Positions 49,901 to 55,560 of a stretch of DNA of 64,000 bases are shown here, one piece after another. This stretch comes from Tanypteryx hageni (lineage: Eukaryota > Arthropoda > Insecta > Odonata > Petaluridae), in the NCBI GenBank assembly GCA_028673005.1, contig CM054115.1, forward strand, positions 58,615,407 through 58,679,406, read 5' to 3'. The number at the start of each line of letters is the position of its first letter. Within the stretch, counting starts at the first letter, position 1. The translations under genes and the position numbers were made by a program. The notes under the pieces are model-generated. The model worked only from the letters and a program-made list of their open reading frames with translations. It was not told where the DNA came from and searched no databases.

Positions 49901-50378
49901 TAATTTCTACTACATATTACATAATGCATCAAAGAAACTGGCTGAAGCATTCAATCACTCAAAAAGGTATTTTCAAATCATCTGCATTTTGAAAGAAAGT
50001 TGCAAATACACACAGCCAATCATGAAAATGTAATGAATGCAGAGAAGTTAAAATGCTTGCTAAATTTAAGTTTAAACATTTTAAACTTTATAAACAAGGT
50101 TGGAAATTCTATTTTCTAACATCAGAATCAAGCATATTAATAATAGCATATTACCGGTTCTAGACAGAAATGAATGGTACGAAGTGGAAACAAAGCAGCC
50201 AAGAAACGGGAGGCACGAGAGGGATCTCGAAGAAGCGCACGGGGAGTGTAGTGTCGTCGCAGAAGGGACCGAGCCTCTTCCACTTCTTCTTTTGGGCAAT
50301 CCCCAACTTCCCTTACAAGTGCTGCCACATGACTTTCAAGAGTTCCCTCCGTGAGAGCCATGTGAAGCCAGGCACGTC
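13842..50378 (-). CDS. PLEKHM2: PLEKHM2/SKIP homologue, ten exons, N-terminus missing
   Basis: Coding exons on the minus strand: 50378-50155, 46366-46145, 43806-42508, 39504-39286, 38218-37937, 32974-32721, 28124-27875, 26393-26163, 14213-14091 and 13997-13842. They total 3260 nt (about 1086 codons), all with GT/AG borders and consistent phases. Order from the N-terminus: second half of a RUN domain, a long acidic/Ser-rich linker, a conserved C-terminal region, a PH domain, and a C-terminal tail ending at the stop at 13844-13842. This order and the local matches fit vertebrate PLEKHM2 (about 1019 residues). In that family the RUN domain binds Arl8 on lysosomes and the linker recruits kinesin-1 through its light chain, moving lysosomes outward. 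The start is not found: exon 1 here begins in phase 2 inside the RUN domain, so at least one upstream exon is missing. Introns are large (up to about 12 kb) and full of transposons. Confidence 0.88.
14091..14213 (-). CDS. PLEKHM2: PLEKHM2 exon near C-terminus
   Basis: 41 in-phase codons: EFDCREVHERGGDWILHF, then EEMQSFLEALKDIW. This matches the EF...PPWVIYL...LLSALNSGW stretch of the family. It is separated from the previous exon by a 12 kb intron filled with transposons. Confidence 0.85.
14481..15683 (+). mobile_element. Tigger/pogo transposon with internal deletion
   Basis: The left end is CAGTGGAAACCACTTAACAC and the right end, reversed, is CAGTGGAAATCGGTTAACAC, flanked by TA (14479-14480 and 15684-15685). 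The subterminal regions repeat 'GGTTAACACGAAAT'. Most of the transposase is missing. It lies in a PLEKHM2 intron. Confidence 0.88.
15246..15535 (+). pseudogene. Tigger transposase N-terminus, truncated
   Basis: Plus strand from ATG at 15246. LQLKVKMQLLEAVDAGD and KTDICKEFGIPNSTLSTI form the psq/CENP-B-type helix-turn-helix of Tigger transposases, followed by a KNREKL block. A frameshift then leads to LDAVLL-like and ARAQNAPISDPV-like text, the second (CENP-B N2) DNA-binding domain. The DDE catalytic domain is deleted, so this can at most bind DNA. Confidence 0.8.
15686..16418. other. intronic AT-rich sequence with one MITE end
   Basis: A solitary terminus CAGGTATGCCTCACTTAGCT near 16227 resembles Tigger1-type ends. 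The matching end was not found. Nothing else is recognised. Confidence 0.4.
16419..16502. repeat. short foldback, about 84 bp
   Basis: GTGTAATACCTGCATTTTTT is followed, after a short loop, by a near-complement ending GCAGACATTACAC. It is probably a minimal MITE related to the 'TATTTACTCG' family also seen at 33.7-34.2 kb. Confidence 0.6.
16643..17935 (+). mobile_element. repeat family X, copy 1, split by a LINE
   Basis: The left part (16643-17272) and the right part (17862-about 17935) match the continuous copies at 40.9-41.7 and 58.8-59.6 kb. Shared landmarks are the start AGTCCAAATCAGGATTAATG, the block CATGGCAACAATCCGATAAA, and the tRNA-3'-half-like segment (complement of GGGTTTGATTCCAG) near 17892-17905. 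The final section of the family is missing here. It has no coding capacity. Confidence 0.8.
17262..17872 (+). mobile_element. 5'-truncated LINE with 11 bp target duplication
   Basis: The body is 17273-17861, with direct repeats ATATAAAACAA at 17262-17272 and 17862-17872. The coding part begins inside the RT region (SSFKYLGSILAEDGSS), then IALYGAETWMVR and FEMWVWRSVMKVKWTER, ending in a (GAT)n tail. One in-frame stop and other breaks show it is dead. The same family occurs at 60.0-61.0 kb. Confidence 0.88.
17936..19359. other. intronic region with several orphan MITE ends
   Basis: TGTGTATAAGTCGACC near 17960 and GCGTATAAGTCGACTC near 18017 look like subterminal repeats of a TA-inserting MITE. 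AAATATGGGGTTTTACTGTA near 19290 looks like the right end of another. I cannot pair them into complete elements. No gene is seen. Confidence 0.35.
19360..20021. mobile_element. MITE with internal palindromic satellite-like core
   Basis: The left end CCGTATTTACCCGAAT and the right end, reversed (CCATATTTACCCAATT), are related. TA precedes the left end, while CA follows the right. The core at 19455-19690 has several 'ATCAATTCG' type words, then their inverted forms ('GATGAATTGAT', 'GCGATG'). Confidence 0.6.
20465..22700 (-). mobile_element. hAT transposon with BED-finger transposase, inactivated
   Basis: Minus strand. The N-terminal frame (from 22196) has a BED-type zinc finger: VVQCTMCNSTFSIASGG, then TDHLQAQKHK. 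The main frame (21248-20694) and its continuation carry a LKLYPSLKSFF block and end with LPGSNAFVERIFSHMNYIW, the hAT C-terminal dimerisation block (SNAxxERxFS). The stop is near 20465. Stops and frameshifts break the frame near 21250, 21480 and 21750. The right end near 22690-22705 reads, reversed, AAGGTGACCATTCGTCCCCG. The left terminus was not identified. It sits in the 12 kb PLEKHM2 intron. Confidence 0.8.
22805..23260 (+). mobile_element. Tigger-like element, left part
   Basis: TA then CAGTATTGTCCCGAATATAA at 22805, with a second inverted GTGTTATATTCG at about 22867-22878 forming a hairpin with the terminus. A short frame from ATG near 23150 resembles the first residues of CENP-B-like transposases but stops soon. 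A separate element end (complement of CAGTAAAACCCCATATTTAC) is at about 23622-23641. Confidence 0.5.
23795..26112 (-). mobile_element. pogo/Tigger transposon, near full length
   Basis: The ends are perfect inverted repeats for at least 25 bp (starting CCCTAAATTCCCAAG at 23795 and complementary at 26112) with TA on both sides (23793-23794, 26113-26114). Inner copies of the GCGCGTTATAC word lie near both ends. The length, 2318 bp, suits an autonomous pogo element. It lies in the PLEKHM2 intron, its right end about 50 bp from the exon at 26163. Confidence 0.95.
24286..25474 (-). pseudogene. pogo/Tigger transposase, broken
   Basis: Minus strand. The frame from 25431 has a CENP-B-like DNA-binding region (EFWPDLEQELKDWV) and the first catalytic Asp region (GNMDEVPMSFVMP), then TAGAKKCCFTVVLTVTADG and PPMVIFKRK. 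After a stop near 24850 the frame resumes with a SLLALDSAR block (second catalytic Asp), GLTKKLHPLDISVNRSLK, and KSWADV. Stops and frameshifts around 24.85, 24.7 and 24.49 kb prevent a full product. The helix-turn-helix start upstream of 25474 is weak or lost. Confidence 0.88.
26163..26393 (-). CDS. PLEKHM2: PLEKHM2 exon after PH domain
   Basis: 77 in-phase codons with VLPCSLMLTDNGQIITCHE, a clear match to the CCLVLTDDRLFTCHED block just after the PH domain in vertebrate PLEKHM2. A TTTTAG acceptor precedes it and the donor is GTAAGT. A pogo transposon ends only about 50 bp from the donor. Confidence 0.9.
26394..27874. other. PLEKHM2 intron, nothing recognised
   Basis: AT-rich with no coding or terminal-repeat signature I can support. 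The minus and plus frames near 27033-27288 are mutual shadows. Confidence 0.5.
27875..28124 (-). CDS. PLEKHM2: PLEKHM2 exon: core and C-terminal helix of PH domain
   Basis: It begins AGVLYKFDDALSRLPSW and continues RPHTFEVLLGRGRSLRL to YEASDWLQAFVQSAS. The Trp of DWLQAF is the near-invariant tryptophan of the PH C-terminal helix. In this family the PH domain is thought to bind membranes or partners. Confidence 0.9.
28125..28938. other. PLEKHM2 intron with possible decayed SINE
   Basis: GGCTAGCATGTTTGGTTCAA at about 28364-28383 resembles a tRNA T-arm/B-box (GGTTCAAATCC) and may be a SINE remnant. No A box or target duplication was found. Confidence 0.3.
28939..29165. repeat. polypyrimidine (CT/CCT) simple-sequence tract
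   Basis: About 225 bp almost free of purines on the plus strand, mixing CCCT, CTCT and TATCTC units. The 75-codon ORF over it is low-complexity shadow. Confidence 0.9.
29170..29340 (+). mobile_element. LINE reverse-transcriptase fragment
   Basis: Short plus-strand text resembling the RT region upstream of the catalytic box: GSDRISAEVKS, then across a frameshift the LINKIYNTGEWPWDFLE-like block and TMIPL. Dead and truncated. It may be joined to the polypyrimidine tract by chance. Confidence 0.65.
29559..30100. repeat. tandem duplication of about 215 bp, one copy hit by a MITE
   Basis: CTCTTATATGATCTGT at 29559 recurs at 29977. The following text (ATTAAAAAATTTATT; GATAAAAATTC; AAAAAAGTC/AAAAGTCC) stays parallel once the 29641-29839 MITE is removed from copy 1. 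Confidence 0.75.
29641..29839. mobile_element. 199 bp MITE, TA target
   Basis: The left end is CCGTGATTTTCCGATTATAA and the right end, reversed, is CCGCAATTTTCCGATTATAA, with TA on both sides (29639-29640, 29840-29841). 'GTGCGTATTAT' words recur inside. It is non-coding. Confidence 0.9.
30101..30789. other. PLEKHM2 intron, nothing recognised
   Basis: AT-rich intron sequence without a coding, RNA or terminal-repeat signal I can support. Confidence 0.45.
30790..32040 (+). mobile_element. pogo-like DNA transposon remnant
   Basis: Coding text from about 31325 to 31960 is of transposase origin (next entry). Upstream lie a GC-rich patch (30800-30960) and a (TTATTG)n-like low-complexity run (31000-31070). 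Termini were not identified, so the span is approximate. Confidence 0.55.
31325..31960 (+). pseudogene. transposase N-terminal region, frameshifted
   Basis: An acidic block (DMETVDKDEDDGDDIGEY) is followed, after a stop near 31549, by HRYKKQIIEVGTRKEKFRS and VHDSDLHRWAHEENKK. The last resembles the 'DxDLRRWAxxxN' segment of CENP-B-like DNA-binding regions of arthropod pogo-type transposases. A frameshift near 31830 leads on to SFGWLWKWKK-like text, which completes the helix. There is no catalytic domain. A domesticated gene is unlikely because of the two breaks. Confidence 0.6.
32278..32622 (+). mobile_element. repeat family X, copy 2, 5'-truncated
   Basis: It matches the right half of family X: ACCGATATTACAATTCTAAG, the complement of a tRNA-like T-arm (GGAATCGAACCCGGGACTTC) at about 32438-32457, TTTCATGAAAATCGGT, and the end TTCTGGAAAGTAGGCTAAAA. 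It lies 100 bp from the PLEKHM2 exon at 32721. Confidence 0.8.
32721..32974 (-). CDS. PLEKHM2: PLEKHM2 exon: start of PH domain
   Basis: It encodes YSLVHVEDEHPATPP, matching the GLVHWEDP block, then HLMFHAHSILPGP and WQPAYFLLK, the first strands of the PH domain. It ends in phase 2 and joins the next exon to complete the K codon. Confidence 0.85.
32975..33723. other. PLEKHM2 intron, AT-rich
   Basis: Nothing recognised apart from a solitary MITE-like end CAGTGGAATCCCTATTTAAG at about 33538-33557. Confidence 0.4.
33724..34194. mobile_element. 471 bp MITE of the TATTTACTCGC family
   Basis: The left end is CTGTATTTACTCGCATATAA and the right end, reversed, is CCATATTTACTCGCGTATAA, flanked by TA. 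TATAAGCCGCACC recurs near both ends. A CATTGTCCCGAATATAAC word inside (about 33944-33961) matches the start of the element at 22805, so it may contain part of another insertion. Confidence 0.85.
34333..36792. mobile_element. Tigger-like element, host of a nested insertion
   Basis: The left end is CACTACTCCCCTGATATCTG and the right end, reversed, is CACTACTCCCCCATTTCCAC, flanked by TA (34331-34332, 36793-36794). Both subterminal regions share AATTCGCGAATACTGGG or close variants. Without the inner element it would be about 1.1 kb. No clear transposase frame is left. Confidence 0.85.
34911..36263. mobile_element. nested Tigger-like element, 1353 bp
   Basis: The left end is CAGTAAAACCTCTACCTTAC and the right end, reversed, is CAGTAAAACCTCTCATTAAC, with TA at 34909-34910 and 36264-36265. 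Subterminal 'CGAACTTCCG/CGAATTTCCG' words recur. It lies wholly inside the element at 34333-36792, so it is younger. The weak frames inside (for example 35535-35765) match nothing I know. Confidence 0.88.
36793..37936. other. PLEKHM2 intron, unrecognised
   Basis: The ORFs at 37407-37667 (plus) and 37439-37621 (minus) overlap each other and have no family signature. AATCCCCTAAATTGAGA near 37677 may be a MITE end. Confidence 0.4.
37937..38218 (-). CDS. PLEKHM2: PLEKHM2 exon: central conserved region
   Basis: 94 in-phase codons containing YQTLTFCTKSMNKV, KRQFCVTIGEKEVTMDLL and YPAIVALSMDKLANYL. These align in order with the family blocks ending in PYPSILTDATMEKLAL. It has a CTCTAG acceptor and a GTAATC donor. 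Confidence 0.85.
38219..39285. other. PLEKHM2 intron, unrecognised
   Basis: AT-rich, with no supportable coding or mobile-element signal. Confidence 0.45.
39286..39504 (-). CDS. PLEKHM2: PLEKHM2 exon: conserved region before PH domain
   Basis: 73 in-phase codons. The end, FEVFYDDLDTIV, matches the YNELDYVSV block that precedes the central region of the family protein. It has an AG acceptor and a GTAAGC donor. Confidence 0.82.
39555..39980 (+). pseudogene. pogo/Tigger transposase C-terminal fragment
   Basis: The plus-strand text GEEIEELIQS, a stop, then a 99-codon open frame with ITEILKAAEFL-like and DPDFQIVMKIKRSINN blocks resembles the acidic C-terminal tail of Tigger/jerky-type transposases, whose usual ending is YK.LK.KA. 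No terminal repeats were found nearby. It is antisense to PLEKHM2 inside an intron. Confidence 0.6.
40640..42150 (-). mobile_element. Tigger/pogo element, copy A, split by family X
   Basis: On the minus strand, from about 42110 downward, it matches 57345-57760 (landmark CCCAAAATCAGCCTGC). After an 820 bp interruption it continues at 40890-40640, matching 57770-57980. The psq DNA-binding remnant there reads GNRAAACYFGPP, then IREWRKQEERQ. There are breaks in all frames. The ends are approximate. Confidence 0.8.
40891..41710 (-). mobile_element. repeat family X, copy 3, complete, inserted in a Tigger
   Basis: About 820 bp. Read on the minus strand it starts AAGTCCAAACCAGGACTAAT and ends CCTTTGGATACCAGCCT. 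On the plus strand it contains AAGTCCCGGGTTCGATTTCA (41063-41082), like the variable loop and T-arm of a tRNA with a near-consensus B box. CAGGCTAG near the start and AGGCTGG at the other end are weakly inverted. No coding capacity. Confidence 0.85.
42156..42231. repeat. compound (TA)n/(CA)n microsatellite
   Basis: Alternating TA runs flank an imperfect ACAC run. Confidence 0.95.
42508..43806 (-). CDS. PLEKHM2: PLEKHM2 large linker exon, 433 codons
   Basis: An open frame of 1299 nt between a TTTTCAG-type acceptor and GTAAGT. The protein is rich in Ser, Glu and Asp and probably disordered. It contains tryptophans in acidic settings (GWSEGIDD, STWILDESKE, QEWNTDGSD) that resemble the W-acidic kinesin-light-chain-binding motifs known in vertebrate SKIP. 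It also has KRVSFHEDL, which fits the RVxF protein phosphatase 1 docking pattern. The last 65 or so residues (WNWWPPLIVKGVVPD onward) look folded and probably begin the conserved C-terminal region. Confidence 0.88.
44427..46119. mobile_element. long-inverted-repeat element, about 1.7 kb
   Basis: About 110 bp at the left (GGCATTCTTTACCAGTG..., AACGCCTTATGGGCACGTCG, GAAACTACTGGGAGGAT) is repeated in inverse at the right (GGCGTTCTTTACAATAAG, AACGCCTTATGGTCAGGTCG, GAAACTATTGGGCAGAT when reversed). No transposase frame is seen between the arms. The right end lies about 25 bp from the splice donor of the PLEKHM2 exon 46145-46366. Confidence 0.75.
46145..46366 (-). CDS. PLEKHM2: PLEKHM2 exon: start of linker
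   Basis: 74 in-phase codons starting DVSYFEVSCFVPGAVVG, then Gly/Ser/Pro-rich and acidic sequence ending DGDDADATE. The acceptor is TTCACAG and the donor GTAATT. The fold is unknown and the sequence looks disordered. A transposon ends about 25 bp beyond its donor. Confidence 0.75.
46800..46946 (-). mobile_element. hAT-like terminus
   Basis: Reversed, the end reads CAGTGGTTCTCAAACATTTT, then GAGCTGCGGCACACTTTC and TTGCGGCACCCCAGCC. This is the wording of a widespread hAT end type. The other terminus was not found. A 60-codon frame covers it by chance. Confidence 0.55.
46947..47879. other. PLEKHM2 intron with degenerate repeats
   Basis: Loosely repeated blocks ('AAATTTAAACAAAT' and 'GCTGAATTTTTT'-like words at about 47.04, 47.17 and 47.31 kb) suggest an old repeat with a period of about 130-270 bp. 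Nothing is coding. Confidence 0.4.
47880..48415 (+). mobile_element. LINE 3' end (CR1/Jockey-like RT C-terminus)
   Basis: A plus-strand frame 47937-48128 gives SLVRPQVEYASAVWDTYEKG and VQRRATRFVKRNY, the typical post-RT 'LVRPxLEYASxVW' block. Decayed text follows, ending with GACTTGCAGGGTATCTTGTA and GTAGATGTAGAT, a tail typical of this arthropod LINE type. 5'-truncated and dead. Confidence 0.88.
48500..49005 (-). mobile_element. LINE RT C-terminal fragment, second family
   Basis: A minus-strand frame from 48998 gives STIVLPVITYCSPIW, then ARAKSDLSFMYNILN-type text and LPCRTTRSYSY, the C-terminal region of a Jockey-clade RT. Stops after 48660 end it. Confidence 0.75.
49366..49700. mobile_element. 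hAT-type MITE, 335 bp, perfect 8 bp target duplication
   Basis: The termini are TAGGGGTTGGCAACC and, reversed, CCGAGGTTGGAAACC. The octamer ATCTAACC occurs at 49358-49365 and 49701-49708. It is non-coding and lies in the first visible PLEKHM2 intron. Confidence 0.88.
50155..50378 (-). CDS. PLEKHM2: PLEKHM2 exon: second half of RUN domain
   Basis: The exon encodes RAWLHMALTEGTLESHV and ends FPLRTIHFCLEP. This matches the RAWLYLALNENSLESYL and FIRFEL blocks of the RUN domain of the family. It is preceded by an AG acceptor in CTCACAG and followed by GTAATA. Confidence 0.85.
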
Positions 50379-50886
50379 CTGTGAGATTTGGAAGATTTCT
50401 TTTTAAAAATCACAGAATTAAATAGGTATGACCTATTCTCAATCATAAAAATATTTTCTAATTTAAAAAAACCCTTATTTCATCAAAAACAGTTTTTGAG
50501 ACAACATGCAAATCATGTAAAAACATGGGTAATAGAAAAAATATTAGTTTCACAGTTGTGATAGCTAAATCAATGTATAAAAATATCTCAAATAGATATA
50601 CAAAATATTTTGTCACTTATTAAAGTTAGGTAATGTAACTTAAAAAATATAGCAAGGCTTTAATATTGACTGGGAACATTCTGACATATAATAAAATTTA
50701 CAACCCGTCTGTGCATGGTTACACATCAAAAGGGTGAAGAAATAAGGGCAGGCATCAAAAGGGGGAAAACAAAAAGGGTGAATTCTGTCATTTTGCTAGT
50801 AAGATGTTAATTTTATAAACTATTTTTATCTAATCAACAATTTTTCAGATTGCAAGTACTTAATTAGCACAAGTGTCATTAATATT
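50379..50886. other. sequence upstream of first visible PLEKHM2 exon
   Basis: AT-rich and probably intron, since the exon starts in mid-codon. No upstream RUN exon is recognisable here. Confidence 0.45.
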
Positions 50887-51293
50887 ATACAGGGTGATAT
50901 GTAAATACCTCCAAAAACTTCGGGAGCTTGTTAAGCGGTTCAAAATAAAGAGAAAAGTTCATATGATTATATATCGAAAAACACAGTTTACGAGATACAG
51001 CTACATTTAGTCCATGCCGCTGAGTGGGAGTTGGGGTCGTGGAAGGAATAAAAGGAGCAGCATTGTAGTGCGTAACTTTATTAATGTTCTTAACAATCCT
51101 ATGAAGTACTTAAAAATCATAATAAATGTTCAAAAAGACCTCCTTTCGAATGTATGCACGCTTTAGTCCTTCGTCTTAAGGACTTCCTGATACGCTCAAA
51201 GAGGACAGGTTGTGTGCTGCAATGGTTTGACAAGCATTTTGAATCCTCTGCCCAAGCTCCTCTCTTGTGTTGACACAAATTCTTGGCAGAAGT
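50887..51293 (-). mobile_element. 3' end of a mariner-like element, inverted copy
   Basis: Reversed, it matches the end of the plus-strand element at 55.83-56.22 kb over about 400 bp. It covers the last transposase codons (VNTREELGQRIQNACQTIA), the 3' UTR, and the end TACAGGGTGATATGTAAATA. The transposase frame is joined to a different mariner on its 5' side. Confidence 0.85.
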
Positions 51294-51850
51294 TCCGTGT
51301 ATTTTCCTTTTGCTCGTCTGTCAGATTTTTGGGCACCATTTTTGCACAAACTTTTCGCATGTCCAAATGTTGTCAAAATTTGATGGACGGCATTTTTATT
51401 AATGTTCAGCTCATTTGCAACAAATCTAACTGACAACCGTCGGTCTGTAGCAATGAAAGACCTCACTCCGCTCCACTTTCTAATCTGATTTGACCGTGGA
51501 AGGTCTTCCCGAGCGATGATCATTTTCCATATTTTCTCCTCCTTCCTTAAATGCCTTGTGCCAACGAAAAACTTCTGCTTTGGGTAAACCTTCATCGCCA
51601 TATGCTCTTTTTAACTTTTCAAACATTTCCGTAGCAGTTTCGTTCAATTTGATGCAAAATTTAATGCTTGATATTCCGCTTCATTTTTACCATTACGAGA
51701 TGCACAAAAACGACCTTGAATAGTTAACAAATATATGGCTGACAATCAACAGAACAAGACGCAACTGTTGTCATTGTTTAAACAATGGTAAGGGGTAGGA
51801 GGGGCAGTGTTGCCACATCGTGCATAAGAATTTTAGTCTCATTACTTTAG
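51294..51850 (-). mobile_element. second mariner type, N-terminal DNA-binding part
   Basis: The minus-strand text has SDRRLSVRFVANELNINKN-like sequence (TDRRLSVRFVANELNINK) with VHQILTTFGHAKSLC and, upstream across breaks, MENDHRSGRPST-like wording. This is the helix-turn-helix region of Mos1/SETMAR-type mariners. It runs into the C-terminus of the other mariner family in one open frame (51601-51176), giving a chimeric and surely inactive ORF. Confidence 0.75.
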
Positions 51851-51859
51851 GGATAGTCC

Positions 51860-52733
51860 TCGTACTTTTGTGAACTCTTTAAGAGAAGGGTCGTCGTTAT
51901 GGATTATTCTTTTGAAGAGTATGCAGAAATGCACTTAGTGTAGGGTGAAATGGAAGGAAATGCATCAGCTGCAGTTCGCCGATATTGTGAGAAGTTTCTG
52001 AATCGTTGTATGCCTACTGACAAAACGTTTTTGCCAGTGGATCGCCGATTGCAAGAGATGGTTACACTAGCTTTGAGAAATATTGACAAGGGACGAGCTA
52101 GTAATTGTGCTCACAAAATGGAGGAACAAGTTCTGAAAAGAATTGAAGATGATCCTGAGACCAGCATCAAACGAATAGCAGCTGCTGTTGCGGCATCATA
52201 CTTCACAGTCTGGTCAGTTCTTCATGAGCAGCAGATTTATCCGTACCACTTTCAGCGAGTTCACAGTTTGCTCGAAGCTGATCTTCAGCCGCATAAAGTT
52301 TTTTGTCAGTGGTTACTTCAAGAGTGAACGACCGATCCGGACTTTCTATTGAGAGTGCTATTCACTGATGAAGCAACTTTTACTAGGGATGGCATCTTCA
52401 ACTCCCATAATGCTCATGTATGGAGTGATGAGAATCCCCACACAACTCGACACGCTCACCATCAGCACCAATTTTCTGTCAATGCATGGATAGGAGTTGT
52501 AGGCGATCATCTAACTGGTCCATATCAATTCCCTGTACGTCTTACTGGACAAAGTTACCATGAGTTTCTACAGGATGCATTGCCAACTCTCCTAGAAAAC
52601 ATTCCACTTGCACTGAGAATCACAATGTGGTTTATGCATGATGGCGCTCCAGCACATTACACCCGTATGGTACAAGGACTTCTTAATCAGTCGGGGAGAG
52701 GGTTTCTGAGGGAGCGTGTGCTCATCATCATCC
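51860..52733 (+). pseudogene. mariner-like transposase, N-terminal and central part
   Basis: It begins with ATG at 51899 (MDYSFEEYAEMHLV, then a TAG where the family has Tyr-Gly). It continues NASAAVRRYCEKF, ETSIKRIAAAV, then LFTDEATFTRDG (first catalytic Asp), HVWSDENPH, and MHDGAPAHY (second Asp). This is the arthropod mariner-like family with an N-terminal helix-turn-helix. A second stop lies near 52326. The frame is cut at about 52700 by an insertion and resumes at 55718. Confidence 0.9.
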
Positions 52734-53000
52734 TATGCCAGTTCACACGCGCACTAATCCAATCACACCAAGTCAGTCACGCGGAGTAATGGCTTCTTCA
52801 CCACAAAGGTCTCCCTCGCATCAAGTCTCACCACGACGATTGCCCCCAAGAGGCCACTCTCCCACATTATTTTCTGAAAATCCAAGGATTCACGCCTTAA
52901 CAGAAAAAGTAGAAACTCTAACGCAGCAGTTACAACTGTTTATAGAATCGCAATCAGCAGGGAACCAGTCAGCCTCCTCCCTGACTCCAGCACCTACTTA

Positions 53001-54430
53001 CTCCAAGCATCATTTGTACGCCGATGATCTCCAGATCTACTTAGTCACCAAACCCAATAACTTATCTCTTTCCATAGCCAACATAAATCATGACCTGGCC
53101 CAACTTCAAGAATGGAGCTACGATAATCTTCTCACCATAAACCCCTTGAAATCTCAAGCCATTTTAATCGGTTATCCGAAACTACTGGCATCTATAAATC
53201 TTGCGGAATCAGTTCCTCTGTCTTTGAACGGCTCAGTTACACCCTATTGCAAAATCGTAAAAAATCTCGGGATTCTAATTAATGAAACGCTCACCTGGAA
53301 TAATCATATAATAAAAATCTGCAAGACAATAAACTCCTCCGTACACACTCTAAGGGCTCTCATTAACATTCTTCCCTCGTCACTAAAAATACAGCTAGTG
53401 ACCTCCTTAATTCTTCCTCATTTCGATTATTGTGATGTTGTATACCAGGACTTATCAAAGGAACTCGCTATTAAGCTACAACGTTCTCATAACACCTGCA
53501 TCAGATTCATCTTTAATCTTAAAAAATCTGACCATGTCTCAGAATACTTCCGTTGACTCTCCTGACTAAAACTTGATTCCCGAAGAAACCTTCACCTTCT
53601 CTCTCTATTGTATCAAATTCTAAATAACAACATCCCTTGTTACCTTTCATCTAATTTTGTCACCATTAATACAGTTCACCATTGCAATACCAGAGGATGT
53701 GATAAACTACTAACTCCACTTCACAGAACAGAAATTTACAACAAATCCTTTACCGTCACTGCTTGTAAACTCTGGAATAGCCTTCCAACGTTAATAAAAA
53801 ACTCTCTATCTCTAAGCACTATTACAAGCATCCCCTCTCACTCCCCATGCATTGAACCACACTCTATCTTCTCTTTCAGGTTGTCACAAGGATGCGCTAA
53901 TTAGGCATAAATTCATAATTTTATTTTACTTTATTTTCCTGTATCATAATTATGATGTAATCTCCCAGGCATATCCTACCCCAAAATTCCTATTCTCCTC
54001 TCACCCCTCCCTCCCGTATATGGATATAAATGTATGTACATTTGTTTGTATTTATGAATGTTTTTTTCTCTGTATCTCATATTATCGTATTTTTTTTCCT
54101 TCCCCTGAACTATTTTAGAAATTTTCGCAGTTTTTTACACCTCTCTTCTCTTTGTAGGTGTTTTCCGCAGAGGGAATTTTTCTGTGTTAAAACATAACTG
54201 ATACACAGTTTATGTCCCACAAAACTAACATTCTTTGGTAATGCTCTGTTATCTACTAACAAATATATTAACTTGTAATTAATATGTATTTTGTTGAAAT
54301 CTGTATGTAATTAATTTCTCTTATTTTGTAAATATTGTAATTACTTATATGACGAAAGAGTTAAATGTAAGAAGGGACTACATAGTCTCAATTTCGCCCT
54401 AATAAAGTCGTTTGTCTGTCTGTCTGTCTA
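53001..54430 (+). mobile_element. Jockey-type LINE, 5'-truncated
   Basis: It starts in the RT catalytic box (YADDLQIYL). It continues AILIGYPKLL, LGILINETLTWNNHI, LVTSLILPHFDYCDVVYQ and, after one stop near 53555, YQILNNNIPCYLSSNF and KLWNSLPTLIKN. It ends in a long AT-rich 3' UTR with an AATAAA just before a GTCTGTCTGTCT tail at 54410-54427. It is probably young, since only about one stop breaks the frame after the truncation. Confidence 0.88.
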
Positions 54431-55560
54431 CCTGGACGTCGCTACGGACATCAGACCCACCTGTCCACGATATGCCTCCAGATACCAAGATACTACAGCT
54501 TGCCCTAGCGGTAAAGTCATCAATAGCCCTGTATCGATTCAGGCCCCGAGACCGGCATGAAGCCACCTGTCTCCTGAACATGGCAGCAGCCTGGGAGCAG
54601 CTTCCTATTGCGGTTAAGGCTTTTCTCTATGCCAGACTTCGGATCCTGGGCATAGCCGCCAGGCACGGTTGAGGAACAGCAGCACAATTGGGAAACTCAG
54701 CGGACGAAGACGTTTATCGTCTACCGCCGAGTCTGCAGCCACAGCCAAAGCCCCAGGTCATTGTAGTAAATCAGGCTCCCACTGCCAGCACCAGGCCCTT
54801 ACGTCCCACATCCCGGCCCACCAGAGGATGTGGAGACCCCGCTCCCCACGATACTAGGACCCTGCCGGTCCTTCACATCCCCGGGCCTCCTGCGGTGGCT
54901 GGCGATTCTCAATTCCCTCTACCAGAGGATTTGCTCGATGCCACCGCCGCATTCCTCAACTGGCACGACAGCGGAGAGCCGGAGGAGCCTGATGCCTGGA
55001 ACCTGCTATCTCTCAGCTTTGCAGATTCTGCAGACTTCGGCCTGTCATCGACTGACCATTCAGCAATAGCAGGAGCGGAAGAGGACGTGCAAGGAACCGA
55101 CTGCGGCATCCCGTTTAACTGGCCAGCCCCCAGAACAGTGATTGCCATGGTTCCAGAACCAGCAGATTGACTCCTGGTTCTGAAGCCCTTTCCCTACCAA
55201 GACCGTTCAGTTTTTCAGCTATTAAACGTAGCGGCAAATATTCCCAAATCATTAGATGCGCCCCTGGTATTTGTTTTATCACATGCTAGGCCAGAATTGC
55301 TAATAGTTATTAGGGAATTTGTGCAACGGGGAATTTTGTCTCCAGCAAAAGTTACTTGCGCATTTAGAGCTAGACTAATTCCCAAGCCTTCAGGGGGATT
55401 TCGACTTATTCACAATTTATCTCCATGGACCCCCTATTATAGAAAACCAAAATTTTTCCTTAGGGATGCAGCCAAAGCCATGCTTTTAATTCCCTTCGAA
55501 GCTAAATTAGCTAAACTTGACCTTAGGGATGCCTTCTATCAGATACCGATAGATCCGGAG
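54431..55560 (+). pseudogene. gag-like and reverse-transcriptase fragment, class uncertain
   Basis: Plus strand. The frame at 54412-54672 is a gag-like alpha-helical piece, 54688-55170 is Pro-rich and then acidic, and 55297-55560 is an RT N-terminal part with FRLIHNLSPW, then KLDLRDAFYQIPI, which matches the palm motif KxDLxxAFxxIPI. The catalytic YxDD part is absent because the sequence turns into an inverted repeat. The frames are separated by stops. It could come from an LTR, DIRS-like or other RT-bearing element; I cannot tell which. Confidence 0.65.

Noticed and set aside
54412..55170. Possible new host gene in a GC-rich stretch
   Set aside because: It is continuous with an RT fragment, interrupts a mariner, and is partly duplicated as an inverted repeat, so mobile origin explains it better.
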